Shown: positions 8,535 through 19,971, counted from the first letter of the stretch. The stretch: 64,000 nucleotides of DNA from Janibacter indicus (GCF_900176385.1 NZ_FWXN01000008.1:62001-126000); one strand, 5' to 3'. The notes: a model not told the origin generated them from the letters alone. Numbers and translations are program-made.

Positions 8535-10190
8535 CTACACCTCGACCGTGGCGACGACCCGCAGGCGCGGGTGCTCGTCGTCGCCGTCGACGACGTCACC
8601 GGTGACCCAGCGCAGGGTCAGGTGCCCGTCGTGGACCTCGGCGACGGCGAGGTTGTTGTCGAACCACGGCCCCTCGGTGAGCTCCCACGGGTAGCGCAGC
8701 TCGGGCACCCCGTCGGTCCGGGCCGCGAGCCAGCGCATCGGGCGGACGAGCCCCTTGGCCATCTGCGACATCAGCACGCGCAGCGCGCGGGGCATGGGGT
8801 TGCGGATCGGGCTGCACACGGCCTGCACGATCCGACTGCTCGCGCCGTGACCCGCGGGGTCGGTCACCTCGGCGACGTAGGAGTGGTGCACGTCGCCGGA
8901 GAGGAAGGTGATCGTGCCCGGGGGTCGGCCGCGCTCTCCGCGGGCGACGGACATGACGAGCTCGAAGACCTCGACGAAGCCGGACTGGAAGGCGCCCCAG
9001 TGCTCGAGGTCGACGACCTGCCGCAGCGCCTCGGTCGCGCGGTGCACCGGCTGGGGCCGGTCCGGCCCGGCGAGGGACTCGCTGATCGACTCGGCGTCGT
9101 GCAGCCCGGGCGGCAGGAGGAAGGGCAGCGAGGTCCCGACGAAGAGGTGGTCGAGGTCGCCAGTCATCTGCTCGTCGAGCCAGGCGAGCTCGTCGTCGTC
9201 GAGCATCGAGCGCCGCTCCGGCTCGAGCACCCGCGCGGCCCGGGAGTCGAGCATGATCAGCCACGACCCGCCGAGGGCCCGGGTGTAGCTCCAGCGGTAG
9301 CTCTCGGGCTCACGGTCGACCCGCTCCGCGAGGGCACGAAGGGGGCCGGTCAGGTCGACCTCGCCCGGCCCGGCACCGTCGAGCCGGGCCCAGATCTCGT
9401 CGCGGGCGAGCTCCTCGGGCGCGAGGTTGCCGATGTGCTGGTGCACCCAGTAGCTCGTCAGCCCCGCGACCAGCCGCTCGTGCCACCACGGGGTGCGGTT
9501 GATCTCCTGGTGCCACGACCACGAGGTGTTCCAGTCGTCGCGGATGTCGTGGTCGTCGAAGATCATCGCGCTCGGCACGACCGACAGCACCCACCGGATG
9601 GCCGGGTCGCTCCACGCGAGCTGGTAGAGGTGCGCGTACTCCGCGTAGTCCTTGATCTCCTCGCCGGGCGGTTCCTCGATGTCGCGGCGGGAGGCGATGA
9701 AGTCGTGCATCTGCGGGCTCGTCTCGTCGGCGTAGACCTGGTCACCGAGGAGTGCGAGGACGTCGGGTCGTGGGGACTCCCCCTTCGCCAGGGACAGGGC
9801 GAAGGTGCGCAGCGCGTCGACGCCGTGGCTCGCGTGGTGCTCCGCGTCGTGCGGGACGCTCGTGCGGCAGGAGCCGAAGGCGAGCAGCGTCGCACGCGTG
9901 CGGTCCAGCGTCGCGATGCTCGAGGACGGCAGGTCGGACCCGGCCGGCGGCCACACCTGCTCGTCGTCGATGCTCACCACGTAGTCGTAGGTGCGGCCGG
10001 GCTCGAGGTCGTCGAGCAGGACGAGGGCGTAGTGGTGGCCCTCCACGACGAAGCTCGCGGCGTGCCACGCGCGGCCGTCGGCCGCGACGGTCACCCGCGC
10101 GGGGGCGGCGGTCTCCACCCAGACGGAGGCGTCGTGCTCACCGACGAAGCGCAGGAGGGGACCGAGGACGAGCGGGGACGTGGCGGTCAT
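8535..10190 (-). CDS. PhoD-like metallophosphatase (alkaline phosphatase D family)
   Basis: A 551-residue protein with an N-terminal beta-sandwich (about residues 1-95, VWVETAAPARVTV) and a metallophosphatase domain. Likely metal ligands sit in GSCRTS, ALLGDQVYADE, IFDDHDIRDDWN and LSGDVHHSY. The family hydrolyses phosphomonoesters or phosphodiesters in a metal-dependent way. Unlike secreted PhoD it has no Tat or Sec signal, so it probably acts in the cytoplasm on an unknown substrate. No clear Shine-Dalgarno is visible. It lies between the ABC operon and the cox locus on the same strand, about 50-100 bp from each. Confidence 0.88.
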   Translation of the reverse strand: MTATSPLVLGPLLRFVGEHDASVWVETAAPARVTVAADGRAWHAASFVVEGHHYALVLLDDLEPGRTYDYVVSIDDEQVWPPAGSDLPSSSIATLDRTRATLLAFGSCRTSVPHDAEHHASHGVDALRTFALSLAKGESPRPDVLALLGDQVYADETSPQMHDFIASRRDIEEPPGEEIKDYAEYAHLYQLAWSDPAIRWVLSVVPSAMIFDDHDIRDDWNTSWSWHQEINRTPWWHERLVAGLTSYWVHQHIGNLAPEELARDEIWARLDGAGPGEVDLTGPLRALAERVDREPESYRWSYTRALGGSWLIMLDSRAARVLEPERRSMLDDDELAWLDEQMTGDLDHLFVGTSLPFLLPPGLHDAESISESLAGPDRPQPVHRATEALRQVVDLEHWGAFQSGFVEVFELVMSVARGERGRPPGTITFLSGDVHHSYVAEVTDPAGHGASSRIVQAVCSPIRNPMPRALRVLMSQMAKGLVRPMRWLAARTDGVPELRYPWELTEGPWFDNNLAVAEVHDGHLTLRWVTGDVVDGDDEHPRLRVVATVEV

Positions 10191-10243
10191 CCGCTCATCG
10201 TCTCGCCCGAGGCTGTGAGTCGGCTGGCCGGGGGTGCGTCAGC

Positions 10244-10987
10244 TCACCCCTTGCGACGCCGCAGGGCGATGATCAGGAGGACGAGCGGGGCGAGCGCCGC
10301 GGCGATCTGGGGGCCGTAAGCCCGCAGCAGCACCGGAAGGGCGGTCGCCCCGAGGTCGATCGCGTCATCGGACGAGCTCGCCGGGCGCGCGGCCGGTGAG
10401 GAGACGGCCGGTGAGCTCGCGGCGGGAGCCGCAGCGGAGGCGGGCCCCGTGGCCGCCGGCGTCGTGGTCGACCGGGTCGGCGTCTGCTCCGGCGATGTGG
10501 CCGCCGCCTCCTCCTCGCCCGTCGGCTCCGGGGTGGCCTCGGGGGCGGCGAAGCGGCCCGCCAGGCAGTCGACGAACTGCCCGAGGAGCTTGTCGGAGAC
10601 GTCCTGCATCACGCCACGGCCGAACTGCGCGGGCTTGCCCGTGATGTTGAGGTCGGTGACCACCTCCACCTTGGTGCTGGCCGCACCCTCGGGGGCCATC
10701 GTCACGACGACGTCGGCGCCCGCGGTGCCGTTGCCCCGCTTGTCCTTGCCCTTGGCGGTGATACCCATCCGGTGAGCGGCCTCGTCCTTGTCGACGAAGT
10801 CGCCGCTCCCCTTGTACACGAGCGCGATCGGACCGAGCTTGACCTTGACCGTGCCCTCGAAGGAGTCGGCGTCGGCGTGGGTCACCTGGGCACCGGGGAA
10901 GCACCCGGCGACGGACTCGATGTCGTTGAGCGCGGCCCAGGTCTCGTCGATGCCGGCGGGAACGGTGAAACTGTGGGTCAGTTGCAC
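10244..10987 (-). CDS. coxG: CoxG family SRPBCC protein with C-terminal membrane anchor
   Basis: A 247-residue protein. Residues 1-150 form a CoxG-type SRPBCC fold (LTHSFTVPAGIDETWAALND, FPGAQ, ADSFEGTVKVKLGP, GKPAQFGRGVMQDVS). Then comes an Ala/Thr/Pro/Ser-rich linker and a terminal membrane helix (YGPQIAAALAPLVLLIIAL) ending RRRKG. CoxG is thought to recruit CO dehydrogenase or related molybdenum hydroxylases to the membrane, which the tail anchor supports. The GTG start 10987 has GAGG upstream and lies 10 nt behind coxM, making it the last gene of the operon. Confidence 0.88.
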   Translation of the reverse strand: MQLTHSFTVPAGIDETWAALNDIESVAGCFPGAQVTHADADSFEGTVKVKLGPIALVYKGSGDFVDKDEAAHRMGITAKGKDKRGNGTAGADVVVTMAPEGAASTKVEVVTDLNITGKPAQFGRGVMQDVSDKLLGQFVDCLAGRFAAPEATPEPTGEEEAAATSPEQTPTRSTTTPAATGPASAAAPAASSPAVSSPAARPASSSDDAIDLGATALPVLLRAYGPQIAAALAPLVLLIIALRRRKG

Positions 10988-10997
10988 GAAGGTCCTC

Positions 10998-11849
10998 TCA
11001 TCCTGCGGCCGTGAGCACGGCACGCCTCGTCAGTACGGTGGCCAGGTGCCGGCGGTAGTCGGCATCGCCGTTGAGGTCCGACGGCGGCTCGGTGCCCTCG
11101 CCGGCCAGTTCGCAGGCCGCCCGCACGCCCTCGGCGGTCGGCTGGTTCCCGACGAGCGCGGCCTCGACTGCGCTGGCTCGGACCGGGGTCGCGCCCATGT
11201 TGGTCAGGCCGACCCGTGCCTCGGCGATCGCGCCACCCTCGACCCGCACCTGCGCGGCGACCGCGACGATGGGCCACTGGTGGGCGACCCGCACGAACTT
11301 TTCGTAGTGCGAGCCCCATCCGTCGTAGGTGGGCACCCTGACGGCGGTGAGCAGCTCGTCCTCGCCGACCGCGGTCTCGAAGAGGCCGTGGAAGAAGTCG
11401 GCCGCGGGGACGACCCGTTGGCCTGACGCTCCGGTGATGACGAGCTCGGCGTCCATGGCGAGCACAGGTGCCCCGCAGTCGCCGGCGGGGTCGGCGTGGA
11501 CCAGGGCCCCGCCGAGGGTGCCCCGGTGGCGGATCTGCGGGTCGGCGACCTCGCTGATCGCCTGGTGCAGAAGTCGACAGCGTCCACTCACCCGATCGTC
11601 GGCGAGGATCTCGTGGTACGGCGTCATGGCCCCGATGGTGAGCGTCCGACCGTCGTCGCTGATGCCGCGCAGCTCGGGGATCCGACCGATGTCGATGATC
11701 ATCTCGGGGGCGTTGAGCCGCATCCGCAAAACCGGGAGCAGGGACTGCCCGCCGGCGAGCACCTTGGCGTCGTCGCCATGCTCGCCGAGCAGCCCGAGCG
11801 CCTCCTCCACCGACGTCGGTGCTGCGTAGTCGAACTTCGCCGGGATCAT
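10998..11849 (-). CDS. coxM: Molybdenum hydroxylase FAD subunit (CoxM/CutM-like)
   Basis: A 283-residue medium subunit. The N-terminal FAD-binding domain begins KFDYAAPTSVEEALGLL and carries the flavin motifs AGGQSLLP and a GTLGG segment in IRHRGTLGGALVHADPAGD; the C-terminal CO-dehydrogenase flavoprotein domain follows (about residues 175-280). It passes electrons between the two iron-sulfur clusters of the small subunit and the final acceptor. Its start overlaps the coxL stop by 4 nt (ATGA). The length is usual for the family. Confidence 0.93.
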   Translation of the reverse strand: MIPAKFDYAAPTSVEEALGLLGEHGDDAKVLAGGQSLLPVLRMRLNAPEMIIDIGRIPELRGISDDGRTLTIGAMTPYHEILADDRVSGRCRLLHQAISEVADPQIRHRGTLGGALVHADPAGDCGAPVLAMDAELVITGASGQRVVPAADFFHGLFETAVGEDELLTAVRVPTYDGWGSHYEKFVRVAHQWPIVAVAAQVRVEGGAIAEARVGLTNMGATPVRASAVEAALVGNQPTAEGVRAACELAGEGTEPPSDLNGDADYRRHLATVLTRRAVLTAAG

Positions 11850-14362
11850 CGGACCTCTCCTTCCGTGCTCATCGCCGGTCCCGTGGGTCCGTCGGCGCCC
11901 GCCATCCGGTCGGTCTGCCCCTGGTCACCAGTCGCCTCGTCGAAGTGGGGCGCCGCGGCCCCGGTCGTGTCCTCGCCACCGGACCCGGACCGGATCGCCT
12001 GCCACACCCGCTCGGGGGTGCACGGCATCTGCACGTCATCGACGCCGAAGATGCGCAGCGCGTCGACGACACCGTTGACGATGCAGGGGGTCGAGGCGAT
12101 CGTTCCCGCCTCACCCACTCCCTTGGTCCCGAGCGTGTTGCCCGTCGCCGCCGTCGAGGTGGTCGCGGTGTCGAAGCTGATGGTGTCGGCCGCGGTCGGG
12201 ACGAGGTAGTCGACGAAACTGCCGCTCACGAGCGTGCCGGAGTCGTCGTAGACGGCCTCCTCCCACAGCGCCTGCGAGATGCCCTGGACGAGTCCGCCGT
12301 GGATCTGTCCCTCGACGATGAGCGGATTGATCACCTGTCCGACATCGTCGACGCAGGTGTACTTGCGCAGCCTGACCTCCCCGGTCTCGGTATCGATCTC
12401 GATGGCACTCAGGTGGGTGCCGTGCGGGTAGTTGAAGTTCACCGGGTCAAAGGTGGCCTCCGCGTCGATGCCCGGTTCGATGTCGTCCGGGTAGTCGTGC
12501 GAGGCGAAGGCCGCGGCCGCGATGTCGGTGATCCCCACGGACTGGTCCGTGCCCGCGACACCAAAGCGACCGGCCGTGAACTCGAGATCGTCGGGGTTGG
12601 CCTCGAGCACGTGCGCCGCGTAGCGCCGCGCCTTGTCGATGACCTTGTCCGCGGCACGAACCACGGCCTCGCCGCCGACGACGAGCGAGCGCGAGCCGTA
12701 GGTGTCGAGTCCCTTGTGCGAGATCTGGGTGTCGCCGTGCAGGATCTCGACGTCCTCGAAGGGGACACCCAGCCGGTCGGCGACGATCTGGCTGAAGGCC
12801 GTCTCGTGCCCCTGACCGTGCGGGCTCACGCCGACGACGACCTCGACCTTGCCCGTCGCGAGCATGCGCACGCTCGCGTGCTCCCAGCCACCCGCGCCGT
12901 AGTCGAGACTGCCGAGGACACGGCTGGGCGCGAGACCGCACATCTCGGTGAAGGTCGAGATGCCGATGCCCAGCTGCACGGGGTCCTTGGACTCGCGCCG
13001 ACGACGCTGCTCCTCGCGCAGCTCGTCGTAGCCGAACATCTGCTTGGCCAGGTCCGTGGCGGCCTCGTAGTTGCCGGAGTCGTACTCGAGACCGGCAACG
13101 GAGGTGAAGGGGAACTCCTCGTGGGTGATCCAGTTGCGCTCGCGCACCACGAGCGGGTCCTCACCGAGCTCGTGCGCCAGATCGTCCATGATCCGCTCGA
13201 TGCCGAAGGTGGCCTCGGGGCGACCGGCACCCCGGTAGGCATCGGTCCAGGCCTTGTTGGTGAGGACCGACTGCATCGAGAAGTGGTAGGCCGGGAACTT
13301 GTAGATGGCGTTGAACATGAAGGCGCCCAGGACGGGAACGCCGCCGCCGATGAGGGCGACGTAGGAGCCGAGGTCCGCGAGCAGGTCGACCTTGAGCCCG
13401 GTGACCTTGCCCTGCTTGTCGGCGGCGAGCGTCAGCCGCTGCCACTGGTCACGGCCGTGGTGGGCCGCCATGAGCGACTCCGAGCGGGTCTCGGTGTACT
13501 TGACGGGCCGGCCCAGCTGGCGGGCCACCCACCAGGCCAGCCACTCCTCCGGCGTCACCTGCAGCTTGCCGCCGAAGCCGCCGCCCACGTCCGGGGCGAT
13601 GACCCGGATCTTCGACTCCGGGACGCCGGTCGTGGCCGCGAGCGCGAAGCGCACGATGTGCGGGATCTGGGTCGCCGTCCACATCGTCAGCTGCTCGCCG
13701 GTCGGGTCGACGACGACGGAGCGCGGCTCCATGAAGGCGGGGATGAGTCGCTGCTGGCGGTACTCGCGCTCGATGACGATGCCGTCCTGGCGTGCGGTGG
13801 CAATGGCCTCCTCGACGTCACCCCCGGTGCCGGCCTCGGCGGAGTCGAAGGTCCACAGGGCCGACTTGTTGGTGCCGAGGTCGGGATGCGCGAGGACGGT
13901 GTCCTCCGCCGCCTCCTTGAGGTCGAGGGCGGCGGGCAGCTCCTCGTAGTCGACGTCGATCAGCTCAGCGGCGTCGCGCGCCTCCGCGGCGCTGCGGGCG
14001 ACGACGAGGGCGACGATCTCCCCGGCGAAGGTCACCCGGTCGGCCGGCATCGGCGGGTGCACCGGAGCCACCTGGTCCGGACTGACCGGCCACGCGTTGA
14101 TGAGGACGCCGGCCGATTCGTCGAGGTCGGCGCCGGAGTAGACGGCGACGACATTGGTCGCGCTGGCCGCCTCGCTCGTGTCGACGGACGCGATCCGAGC
14201 GTGCGCGAAGGGGCTGCGGACCATCGCCATGTGCAACATGCCCGGCAGCACGATGTTGTCGGTCCAGCGGGTACGACCGGTGATGAGCCGCTGGTCCTCC
14301 TTGCGACGGCGGTCGCGGCCGATCTCGGTGGTGGCGGGCCGGTCGGTGACCTCCGCGGTCAT
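11846..14362 (-). CDS. coxL: Molybdenum hydroxylase large subunit, form II CoxL-like
   Basis: An 838-residue catalytic subunit of the xanthine oxidase family binding molybdopterin-cytosine dinucleotide. The N-terminal a/b-hammerhead domain spans about residues 22-140; cofactor-binding segments include DVGGGFGGK (259-266) and KGVGEAGT near the C-terminus. The active-site loop reads AYRGAGR (375-381). Verified CO dehydrogenases (form I) carry AYXCSFR with the Cys that binds copper; AYRGAGR is the form II signature, for which CO oxidation is doubtful and the substrate usually unknown. ATG 14362 overlaps coxS; open frame upstream of it is shadow sequence. Confidence 0.93.
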   Translation of the reverse strand: MTAEVTDRPATTEIGRDRRRKEDQRLITGRTRWTDNIVLPGMLHMAMVRSPFAHARIASVDTSEAASATNVVAVYSGADLDESAGVLINAWPVSPDQVAPVHPPMPADRVTFAGEIVALVVARSAAEARDAAELIDVDYEELPAALDLKEAAEDTVLAHPDLGTNKSALWTFDSAEAGTGGDVEEAIATARQDGIVIEREYRQQRLIPAFMEPRSVVVDPTGEQLTMWTATQIPHIVRFALAATTGVPESKIRVIAPDVGGGFGGKLQVTPEEWLAWWVARQLGRPVKYTETRSESLMAAHHGRDQWQRLTLAADKQGKVTGLKVDLLADLGSYVALIGGGVPVLGAFMFNAIYKFPAYHFSMQSVLTNKAWTDAYRGAGRPEATFGIERIMDDLAHELGEDPLVVRERNWITHEEFPFTSVAGLEYDSGNYEAATDLAKQMFGYDELREEQRRRRESKDPVQLGIGISTFTEMCGLAPSRVLGSLDYGAGGWEHASVRMLATGKVEVVVGVSPHGQGHETAFSQIVADRLGVPFEDVEILHGDTQISHKGLDTYGSRSLVVGGEAVVRAADKVIDKARRYAAHVLEANPDDLEFTAGRFGVAGTDQSVGITDIAAAAFASHDYPDDIEPGIDAEATFDPVNFNYPHGTHLSAIEIDTETGEVRLRKYTCVDDVGQVINPLIVEGQIHGGLVQGISQALWEEAVYDDSGTLVSGSFVDYLVPTAADTISFDTATTSTAATGNTLGTKGVGEAGTIASTPCIVNGVVDALRIFGVDDVQMPCTPERVWQAIRSGSGGEDTTGAAAPHFDEATGDQGQTDRMAGADGPTGPAMSTEGEVR

Positions 14363-14853
14363 GACGCATCCCCAGCGGCACCGGCGGAGGCGGCCGAGGC
14401 ACTCGCCGCGGTCTGCACCGCGCGGACGATGTTGTGGTAGCCGGTGCACCGGCAGAGGTTGCCCTCGAGCCCCACACGGATCTCCTCCTCCGAGGGATCG
14501 GGGTTGTCGCGCAGCAGGTCGGCGGACTGCATGATCATGCCGGGGGTGCAGTAGCCGCACTGGAGGGCATGGCACTCGTGGAAGGCCGCCTGCACCGGAT
14601 GCAGCTCGCCATCCCTGGCCATGCCTTCGATGGTCGTCACCTCGCAGCCATCTGCCTGGACGGCGAGGACGTTGCAGGACTTCACGCTCCTGCCGTCGAG
14701 GTGGACGGTGCACGCTCCGCAGTTGGAGGTGTCGCACCCCACCACCGTGCCGGTCTTGCCGAGGGTCTCGCGCAGGTAGTGCACGAGCAGAGTCCGGGGT
14801 TCGACGTCGTCCGCGACGCGGGCGCCGTCGACGACGAGCTCGATATTGGCCAT
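14359..14853 (-). CDS. coxS: Molybdenum hydroxylase 2Fe-2S subunit (CoxS-like)
   Basis: A 164-residue small subunit with both expected clusters: a plant-ferredoxin-type site CDTSNCGAC plus a later Cys (VKSCNV), and the C-terminal all-helical site CGYCTPGM with CRCTGY. It moves electrons from molybdenum to FAD. The length is normal, with a small Ala/Ser-rich tail. AGGAG is positioned before ATG 14853. It is the first of the structural genes S-L-M-G, an order typical of CO-dehydrogenase-like operons. Confidence 0.94.
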   Translation of the reverse strand: MANIELVVDGARVADDVEPRTLLVHYLRETLGKTGTVVGCDTSNCGACTVHLDGRSVKSCNVLAVQADGCEVTTIEGMARDGELHPVQAAFHECHALQCGYCTPGMIMQSADLLRDNPDPSEEEIRVGLEGNLCRCTGYHNIVRAVQTAASASAASAGAAGDAS

Positions 14854-14870
14854 GGAGCGCTCCTGATCTC

Positions 14871-14888
14871 GATCACGACAGTGTGATC
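14871..14888. promoter_or_regulatory. Inverted repeat upstream of coxS, candidate operator
   Basis: GATCAC and GTGATC form a perfect dyad with a 6-nt spacer, 18 nt before coxS. A further TGTGA-N6-TCATG motif overlaps it, loosely like a Crp-type half-site pair. It could control S-L-M-G separately from the upstream D-E-F genes. The regulator is unknown. Confidence 0.4.
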
Positions 14889-14938
14889 TGGCTCATGCTA
14901 GCCACGACCGCCTCGGGAGTCACCCCCTTCGCGAGGAC

Positions 14939-16069
14939 TCATTCCCCGCCCGACTGGTGGATCCGTCCTGCGCGCCCGGCCAGCGGTCGACCGGAGCCAC
15001 CCCACCGCTCGGCGACGAACTCGGCCGCGATGCTGATGGCGGTCTCTTCGGGCGTGCGGGCCCCGAGGTCGAGCCCGATCGGGCTGCGCAGCCGGGCCAG
15101 CTCCTCGTCGGTGACGCCGACCTCGCGCAGCCGCGCCTCGCGGTCGTCGTGGGTCCGCCGCGAGCCCATCGCGCCGATGTAGCCGACCTCGGGCAGGCGA
15201 AGGGCGACCTCGAGCAGCGGGACGTCGAACTTCGGGTCGTGGGTGAGCACCGCGATGACCGTGCGGCCGTCGATGCGCCCGGCCTCCTCCTCGGCGGCCA
15301 GGTAGCGGTGCGGCCAGTCGACGACGACCTCGTCGGCGGCGGGGAACCTCGTGCGGGTGGCGAAGACCGGTCGCGCGTCGCACACCGTGACGCGGTAGCC
15401 GAGGAAGTCGCCGACGCGGGCGACGGCCGCCGCGAAGTCGATGGCGCCGAAGACGAGCATCCGCGGCGGTGGGGCGAAGGCCCAGACGAAGACGCGCATG
15501 CCCTCGCCGCGGCGTTCGCCGTCGGGGCCGTAGCCGAGGGTGGCGTTGTGACCGAGGGCGAGCTGGCCGAGCGCGTCGTCGCGGACGGCTGCGTCGACCC
15601 GCGCGGAGCCGAGGGTGCCGGTCGGCTCCTGATCGGGGCGCACGAGCATCCGCCGGCCGAGCCATGCCTCGTCGGGGTGCTCGATGACGGTTGCGACGGC
15701 CACCGGCCGGCCGGCCTCGACATCGGCGGCGATCTCGCCGAGCTCGGGGAAGGTCTCGCGGTCCATGACCTCGACCCAGACGTCGAGGATGCCGCCGCAG
15801 GTCAGCCCCACGGACATCGCGTCGTCGTCGGAGATGCCGTACCGGTGGAACTGCGGCCGGCCGGACTCCACGACCTCCTGGGCCGACTCGTAGACCGCGC
15901 CCTCGACGCAGCCCCCGGAGACCGACCCGACGGCGGTGCCCTCCGGCCCGACGAGCATCGAGGCCCCGGGGGGCCGTGGCGCGGAGCGGAAGGTCGCGAC
16001 GACGGTCCCGACCCCGACGGAGTGGCCCTGCTCCCACCACTGCATCAGCTCGGGCAGCACCTCACGCAT
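14939..16069 (-). CDS. XdhC/CoxF-type maturation factor
   Basis: A 376-residue protein with an N-terminal XdhC/CoxI domain (LPELMQWWEQGHSVGVGTVV, SVSGGCVEGAVYE, CGGILDV) and a C-terminal Rossmann-type domain (MLVFGAIDFAAAVARVGDFLGY, LTHDPKFD, YIGAMGSRRT). Such proteins bind the molybdenum cofactor, help sulfurate it and load it into xanthine-dehydrogenase-family enzymes. The start overlaps the VWA gene by 8 nt, so it belongs to the D-E-F unit, 85 bp ahead of coxS. Confidence 0.9.
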   Translation of the reverse strand: MREVLPELMQWWEQGHSVGVGTVVATFRSAPRPPGASMLVGPEGTAVGSVSGGCVEGAVYESAQEVVESGRPQFHRYGISDDDAMSVGLTCGGILDVWVEVMDRETFPELGEIAADVEAGRPVAVATVIEHPDEAWLGRRMLVRPDQEPTGTLGSARVDAAVRDDALGQLALGHNATLGYGPDGERRGEGMRVFVWAFAPPPRMLVFGAIDFAAAVARVGDFLGYRVTVCDARPVFATRTRFPAADEVVVDWPHRYLAAEEEAGRIDGRTVIAVLTHDPKFDVPLLEVALRLPEVGYIGAMGSRRTHDDREARLREVGVTDEELARLRSPIGLDLGARTPEETAISIAAEFVAERWGGSGRPLAGRAGRIHQSGGE

Positions 16070-17192
16070 CGGCGATCACCTCCAGCAGGTCCTCGAATGC
16101 TCGCAAGGAGTGCCCCGCGACGAATTCGTCCACGTGCGGCAACGCGGCGACGATGCCGACCTGCACAGGACGGTACCCCTCCTTGCCGCGATGGGGGTTG
16201 GCCCAGACCAGATGGTGGGACATGCGGTGCAGCCGGGACAGCTGCTCGGCGAGCTCGGCCCCGTCACCGCGCTCCCAGCCGTCGCTCACGACGACCACGA
16301 CCGCTCCGCGGGCGAGGTAGCGGGTGTGCTCGCGGGTGAGGAAGACCTGCAGGGCCTGCCCCAGCCGGGTACCGCCGGACCAGTCCGGCACGGCCTCCCC
16401 CACACGCACGAGGGCCCGCTCGGGGTCGCGGGTGCGCAGCGCCTCGGTGACCCGGGTGAGGCGGGTACCGAGCGTGAAGACCTCGACGGCGCCGGAGGAC
16501 CCACCCTGGCGCGGTGCCTGGGCGACGGCGTGCGCGAGTCGCAGCAGGGCGTCGGCGTAGGGCCGCATCGAGCCCGAGACGTCGACGAGCAGCACGACCC
16601 GGCGGGTGCGGGTGCCGCGGCGACGGTGGTGGACCCGGGCCGGCTCGCCCATCTGCCGCAGCATGGCGCGAAGGGTGGACCGCACGTCGATCTCCCCGCG
16701 CCGCCAGGCGGTGCGCCGGGTGGCGCGACGCACGGGCAGCCGGGGGCGCAGCTGCCCGATCATCCGGTCGAGCAGCGCCTTGCCCTCCGGCGACAGGGCC
16801 GCCACGTCGCGGTGGCGCAGGACCTCGACCTCGCTCGCGGCCACGTGCAGTGCGTCGGCCTCCCCTTCCACGCCGGCGGCACCGTCGTCCTCGGGCAAGG
16901 GGGAGACGAGCTCGTTCTGCTCCTCCCTGTCGACCCGCCGAGGCAGGTCGTCGCGCCCGGCGAACCATTCGGCGTACACCTGCTCGAAGCGCACGATGTC
17001 CTCGGGGCCCGCGCACAGGGTCGCGCGGCCGGCGAGGCGCACCTGCGCCAGGCCCCCGGCGCCGACGAGCGCGGCCGCCTCGAGGAAGGTCGTCGCCCTG
17101 TCGTGGGTCACCGGCACCCCGGCCGCCCGCACCGCATGGGTCAGCCCGAGGAGGATCTCGTCGACCTTGCCGGCGTACTGGGGTGCCGTCAT
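16062..17192 (-). CDS. coxE: CoxE-like VWA domain protein
   Basis: A 376-residue protein. The N-terminal helical part (KVDEILLGLTHAVRAAGVPV) and a basic middle section precede a C-terminal von Willebrand A domain with MIDAS motif DVSGSM in VVLLVDVSGSMRPYADAL, then GGTRLGQAL and VVVSDGWERGD. CoxE works with the MoxR ATPase CoxD in maturing the metal centre of CO-dehydrogenase-type enzymes. Its start overlaps the coxD stop by 4 nt (ATGA) and its stop overlaps the next gene. Confidence 0.9.
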   Translation of the reverse strand: MTAPQYAGKVDEILLGLTHAVRAAGVPVTHDRATTFLEAAALVGAGGLAQVRLAGRATLCAGPEDIVRFEQVYAEWFAGRDDLPRRVDREEQNELVSPLPEDDGAAGVEGEADALHVAASEVEVLRHRDVAALSPEGKALLDRMIGQLRPRLPVRRATRRTAWRRGEIDVRSTLRAMLRQMGEPARVHHRRRGTRTRRVVLLVDVSGSMRPYADALLRLAHAVAQAPRQGGSSGAVEVFTLGTRLTRVTEALRTRDPERALVRVGEAVPDWSGGTRLGQALQVFLTREHTRYLARGAVVVVVSDGWERGDGAELAEQLSRLHRMSHHLVWANPHRGKEGYRPVQVGIVAALPHVDEFVAGHSLRAFEDLLEVIADA

Positions 17193-18061
17193 CGGGCGAG
17201 CACCCGGTCCAATGCCTGCCTCACCCGCTCAGCGTCCTCGCGGTACTTGATCACGGCCCCGAGTGTGCGGGCGGCGGTCTCGAGGTCGAGCTCCGGCGAC
17301 CCGAGACGCTGCAGGGCGGCCACCCAGTCGAGGGTCTCGGCGACGCCCGGCGGCTTGACGAGGTCCTCGGTGCGCAGCCGCTGCACGGCCGCGACGACCT
17401 GACGGGCGAGGGTCTCGCTCACCTCGGGGATGCGGCGGCGCACGATCGCCACCTCCCGGTCCAGACCGGGGTGGTCGATCCAGTGGTAGAGGCAGCGGCG
17501 CTTGAGTGCGTCGTGCAGGTCTCGGGTGCGGTTGGAGGTGAGCACGACCGTCGGCGGCACCTGGGCGCGCACGGTCCCGAGCTCGGGGATGCTCACGCTC
17601 CAGCTCGAGAGGACCTCGAGCAGGAAGGCCTCGAACTCGTCGTCGGCCCGGTCGATCTCGTCGACGAGCAGCACCGCCGGGGCCCGCCGCAGGGCCTGCA
17701 GGACCGGCCGCTCGAGGAGGTAGCGCTCGTCGAAGAGCGAGCTCTCGGCCTCGGACGCCTCGAGCCCACCACTCGCGTGGAGCGCCTCGAGGGTGCGAAG
17801 GTGGAGGATCTGCCGCGGGAAGTCCCAGTCGTAGAGGGCCTGCGAGGCGTCGATGCCCTCGTAGCACTGCAGCCGGACGAGGGGCACGCCCTCGAGCTCG
17901 GCGAGGGCCTCGGCGAGCGCGGTCTTGCCCGTGCCCGGCGCCCCCTCGAGCAGCAGCGGCCGGCGCATCTCCCGGGCGAGGAAGACCACGGTGGCGAGGT
18001 CCTCGTCGGCGAGGTAACCCGTGGCACCCAGCCGGTCCGCCAGCTCCTGCGGTGACGTCAT
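17189..18061 (-). CDS. coxD: CoxD-like MoxR family AAA+ ATPase
   Basis: A 290-residue MoxR ATPase with Walker A EGAPGTGKTALAEAL, Walker B VLLVDEIDRAD, sensor 1 VVLTSNRTRDLHDALKRRC and the usual helical lid. In carboxydotrophs CoxD is a chaperone-like ATPase needed to build the active site with CoxE. It is the first gene of the locus. TACCCT lies exactly 6 nt before the ATG and no Shine-Dalgarno is present, so the mRNA is probably leaderless. Confidence 0.92.
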   Translation of the reverse strand: MTSPQELADRLGATGYLADEDLATVVFLAREMRRPLLLEGAPGTGKTALAEALAELEGVPLVRLQCYEGIDASQALYDWDFPRQILHLRTLEALHASGGLEASEAESSLFDERYLLERPVLQALRRAPAVLLVDEIDRADDEFEAFLLEVLSSWSVSIPELGTVRAQVPPTVVLTSNRTRDLHDALKRRCLYHWIDHPGLDREVAIVRRRIPEVSETLARQVVAAVQRLRTEDLVKPPGVAETLDWVAALQRLGSPELDLETAARTLGAVIKYREDAERVRQALDRVLAR

Positions 18062-18067
18062 GCAGGA

Positions 18068-18073
18068 AGGGTA
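18068..18073 (-). promoter_or_regulatory. Candidate -10 box of the coxD operon (leaderless)
   Basis: TACCCT on the minus strand ends 6 nt before the coxD ATG, so transcription would start at or next to the start codon. It lies just behind the groEL terminator. Confidence 0.5.
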
Positions 18074-18076
18074 CGC

Positions 18077-18114
18077 CGAAGGGCGGTCCCCCGTGACCGG
18101 GGAACCGCCCTTCG
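18077..18114 (-). terminator. groEL terminator hairpin
   Basis: A 16-bp stem with one mismatch (CGAAGGGCGGTCCCCC against GGGGAACCGCCCTTCG) and a 6-nt loop region lies 30 bp behind the groEL stop. Confidence 0.75.
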
Positions 18115-18142
18115 CGCGTGGTGCAGGTGGTGCGGGGTGGGC

Positions 18143-19876
<1,734 letters not shown>

Positions 19877-19894
19877 TCACCTGACCGGTCAGGA

Positions 19895-19921
19895 CTGTCA
19901 CTCTCACAAGGAGAGTGCTAA
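19895..19921 (-). promoter_or_regulatory. CIRCE operator 1 (HrcA site)
   Basis: Read on the minus strand it is TTAGCACTC, a 9-nt spacer and GAGTGACAG: a perfect left half and a 6/9 right half of the CIRCE consensus TTAGCACTC-N9-GAGTGCTAA. It lies about 118 bp before groEL. Confidence 0.88.
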
Positions 19922-19930
19922 GACCCATTA

Positions 19931-19957
19931 TTGGCACTCTCACCGAGCGAGTGCAAA
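19931..19957 (-). promoter_or_regulatory. CIRCE operator 2 (HrcA site)
   Basis: TTGGCACTC, a 9-nt spacer and GAGTGCAAA (8/9 and 8/9 to consensus), spaced 36 bp centre to centre from operator 1. Paired CIRCE sites are usual at actinobacterial groEL promoters. Confidence 0.9.
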
Positions 19958-19971
19958 CGCCGTGGCGGACG

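Noticed and set aside
10375-10560. Low-complexity repeats in coxG as a repeat element
   Set aside because: The Ala/Thr/Pro linker codons are irregular; there is no repeat unit at DNA level.
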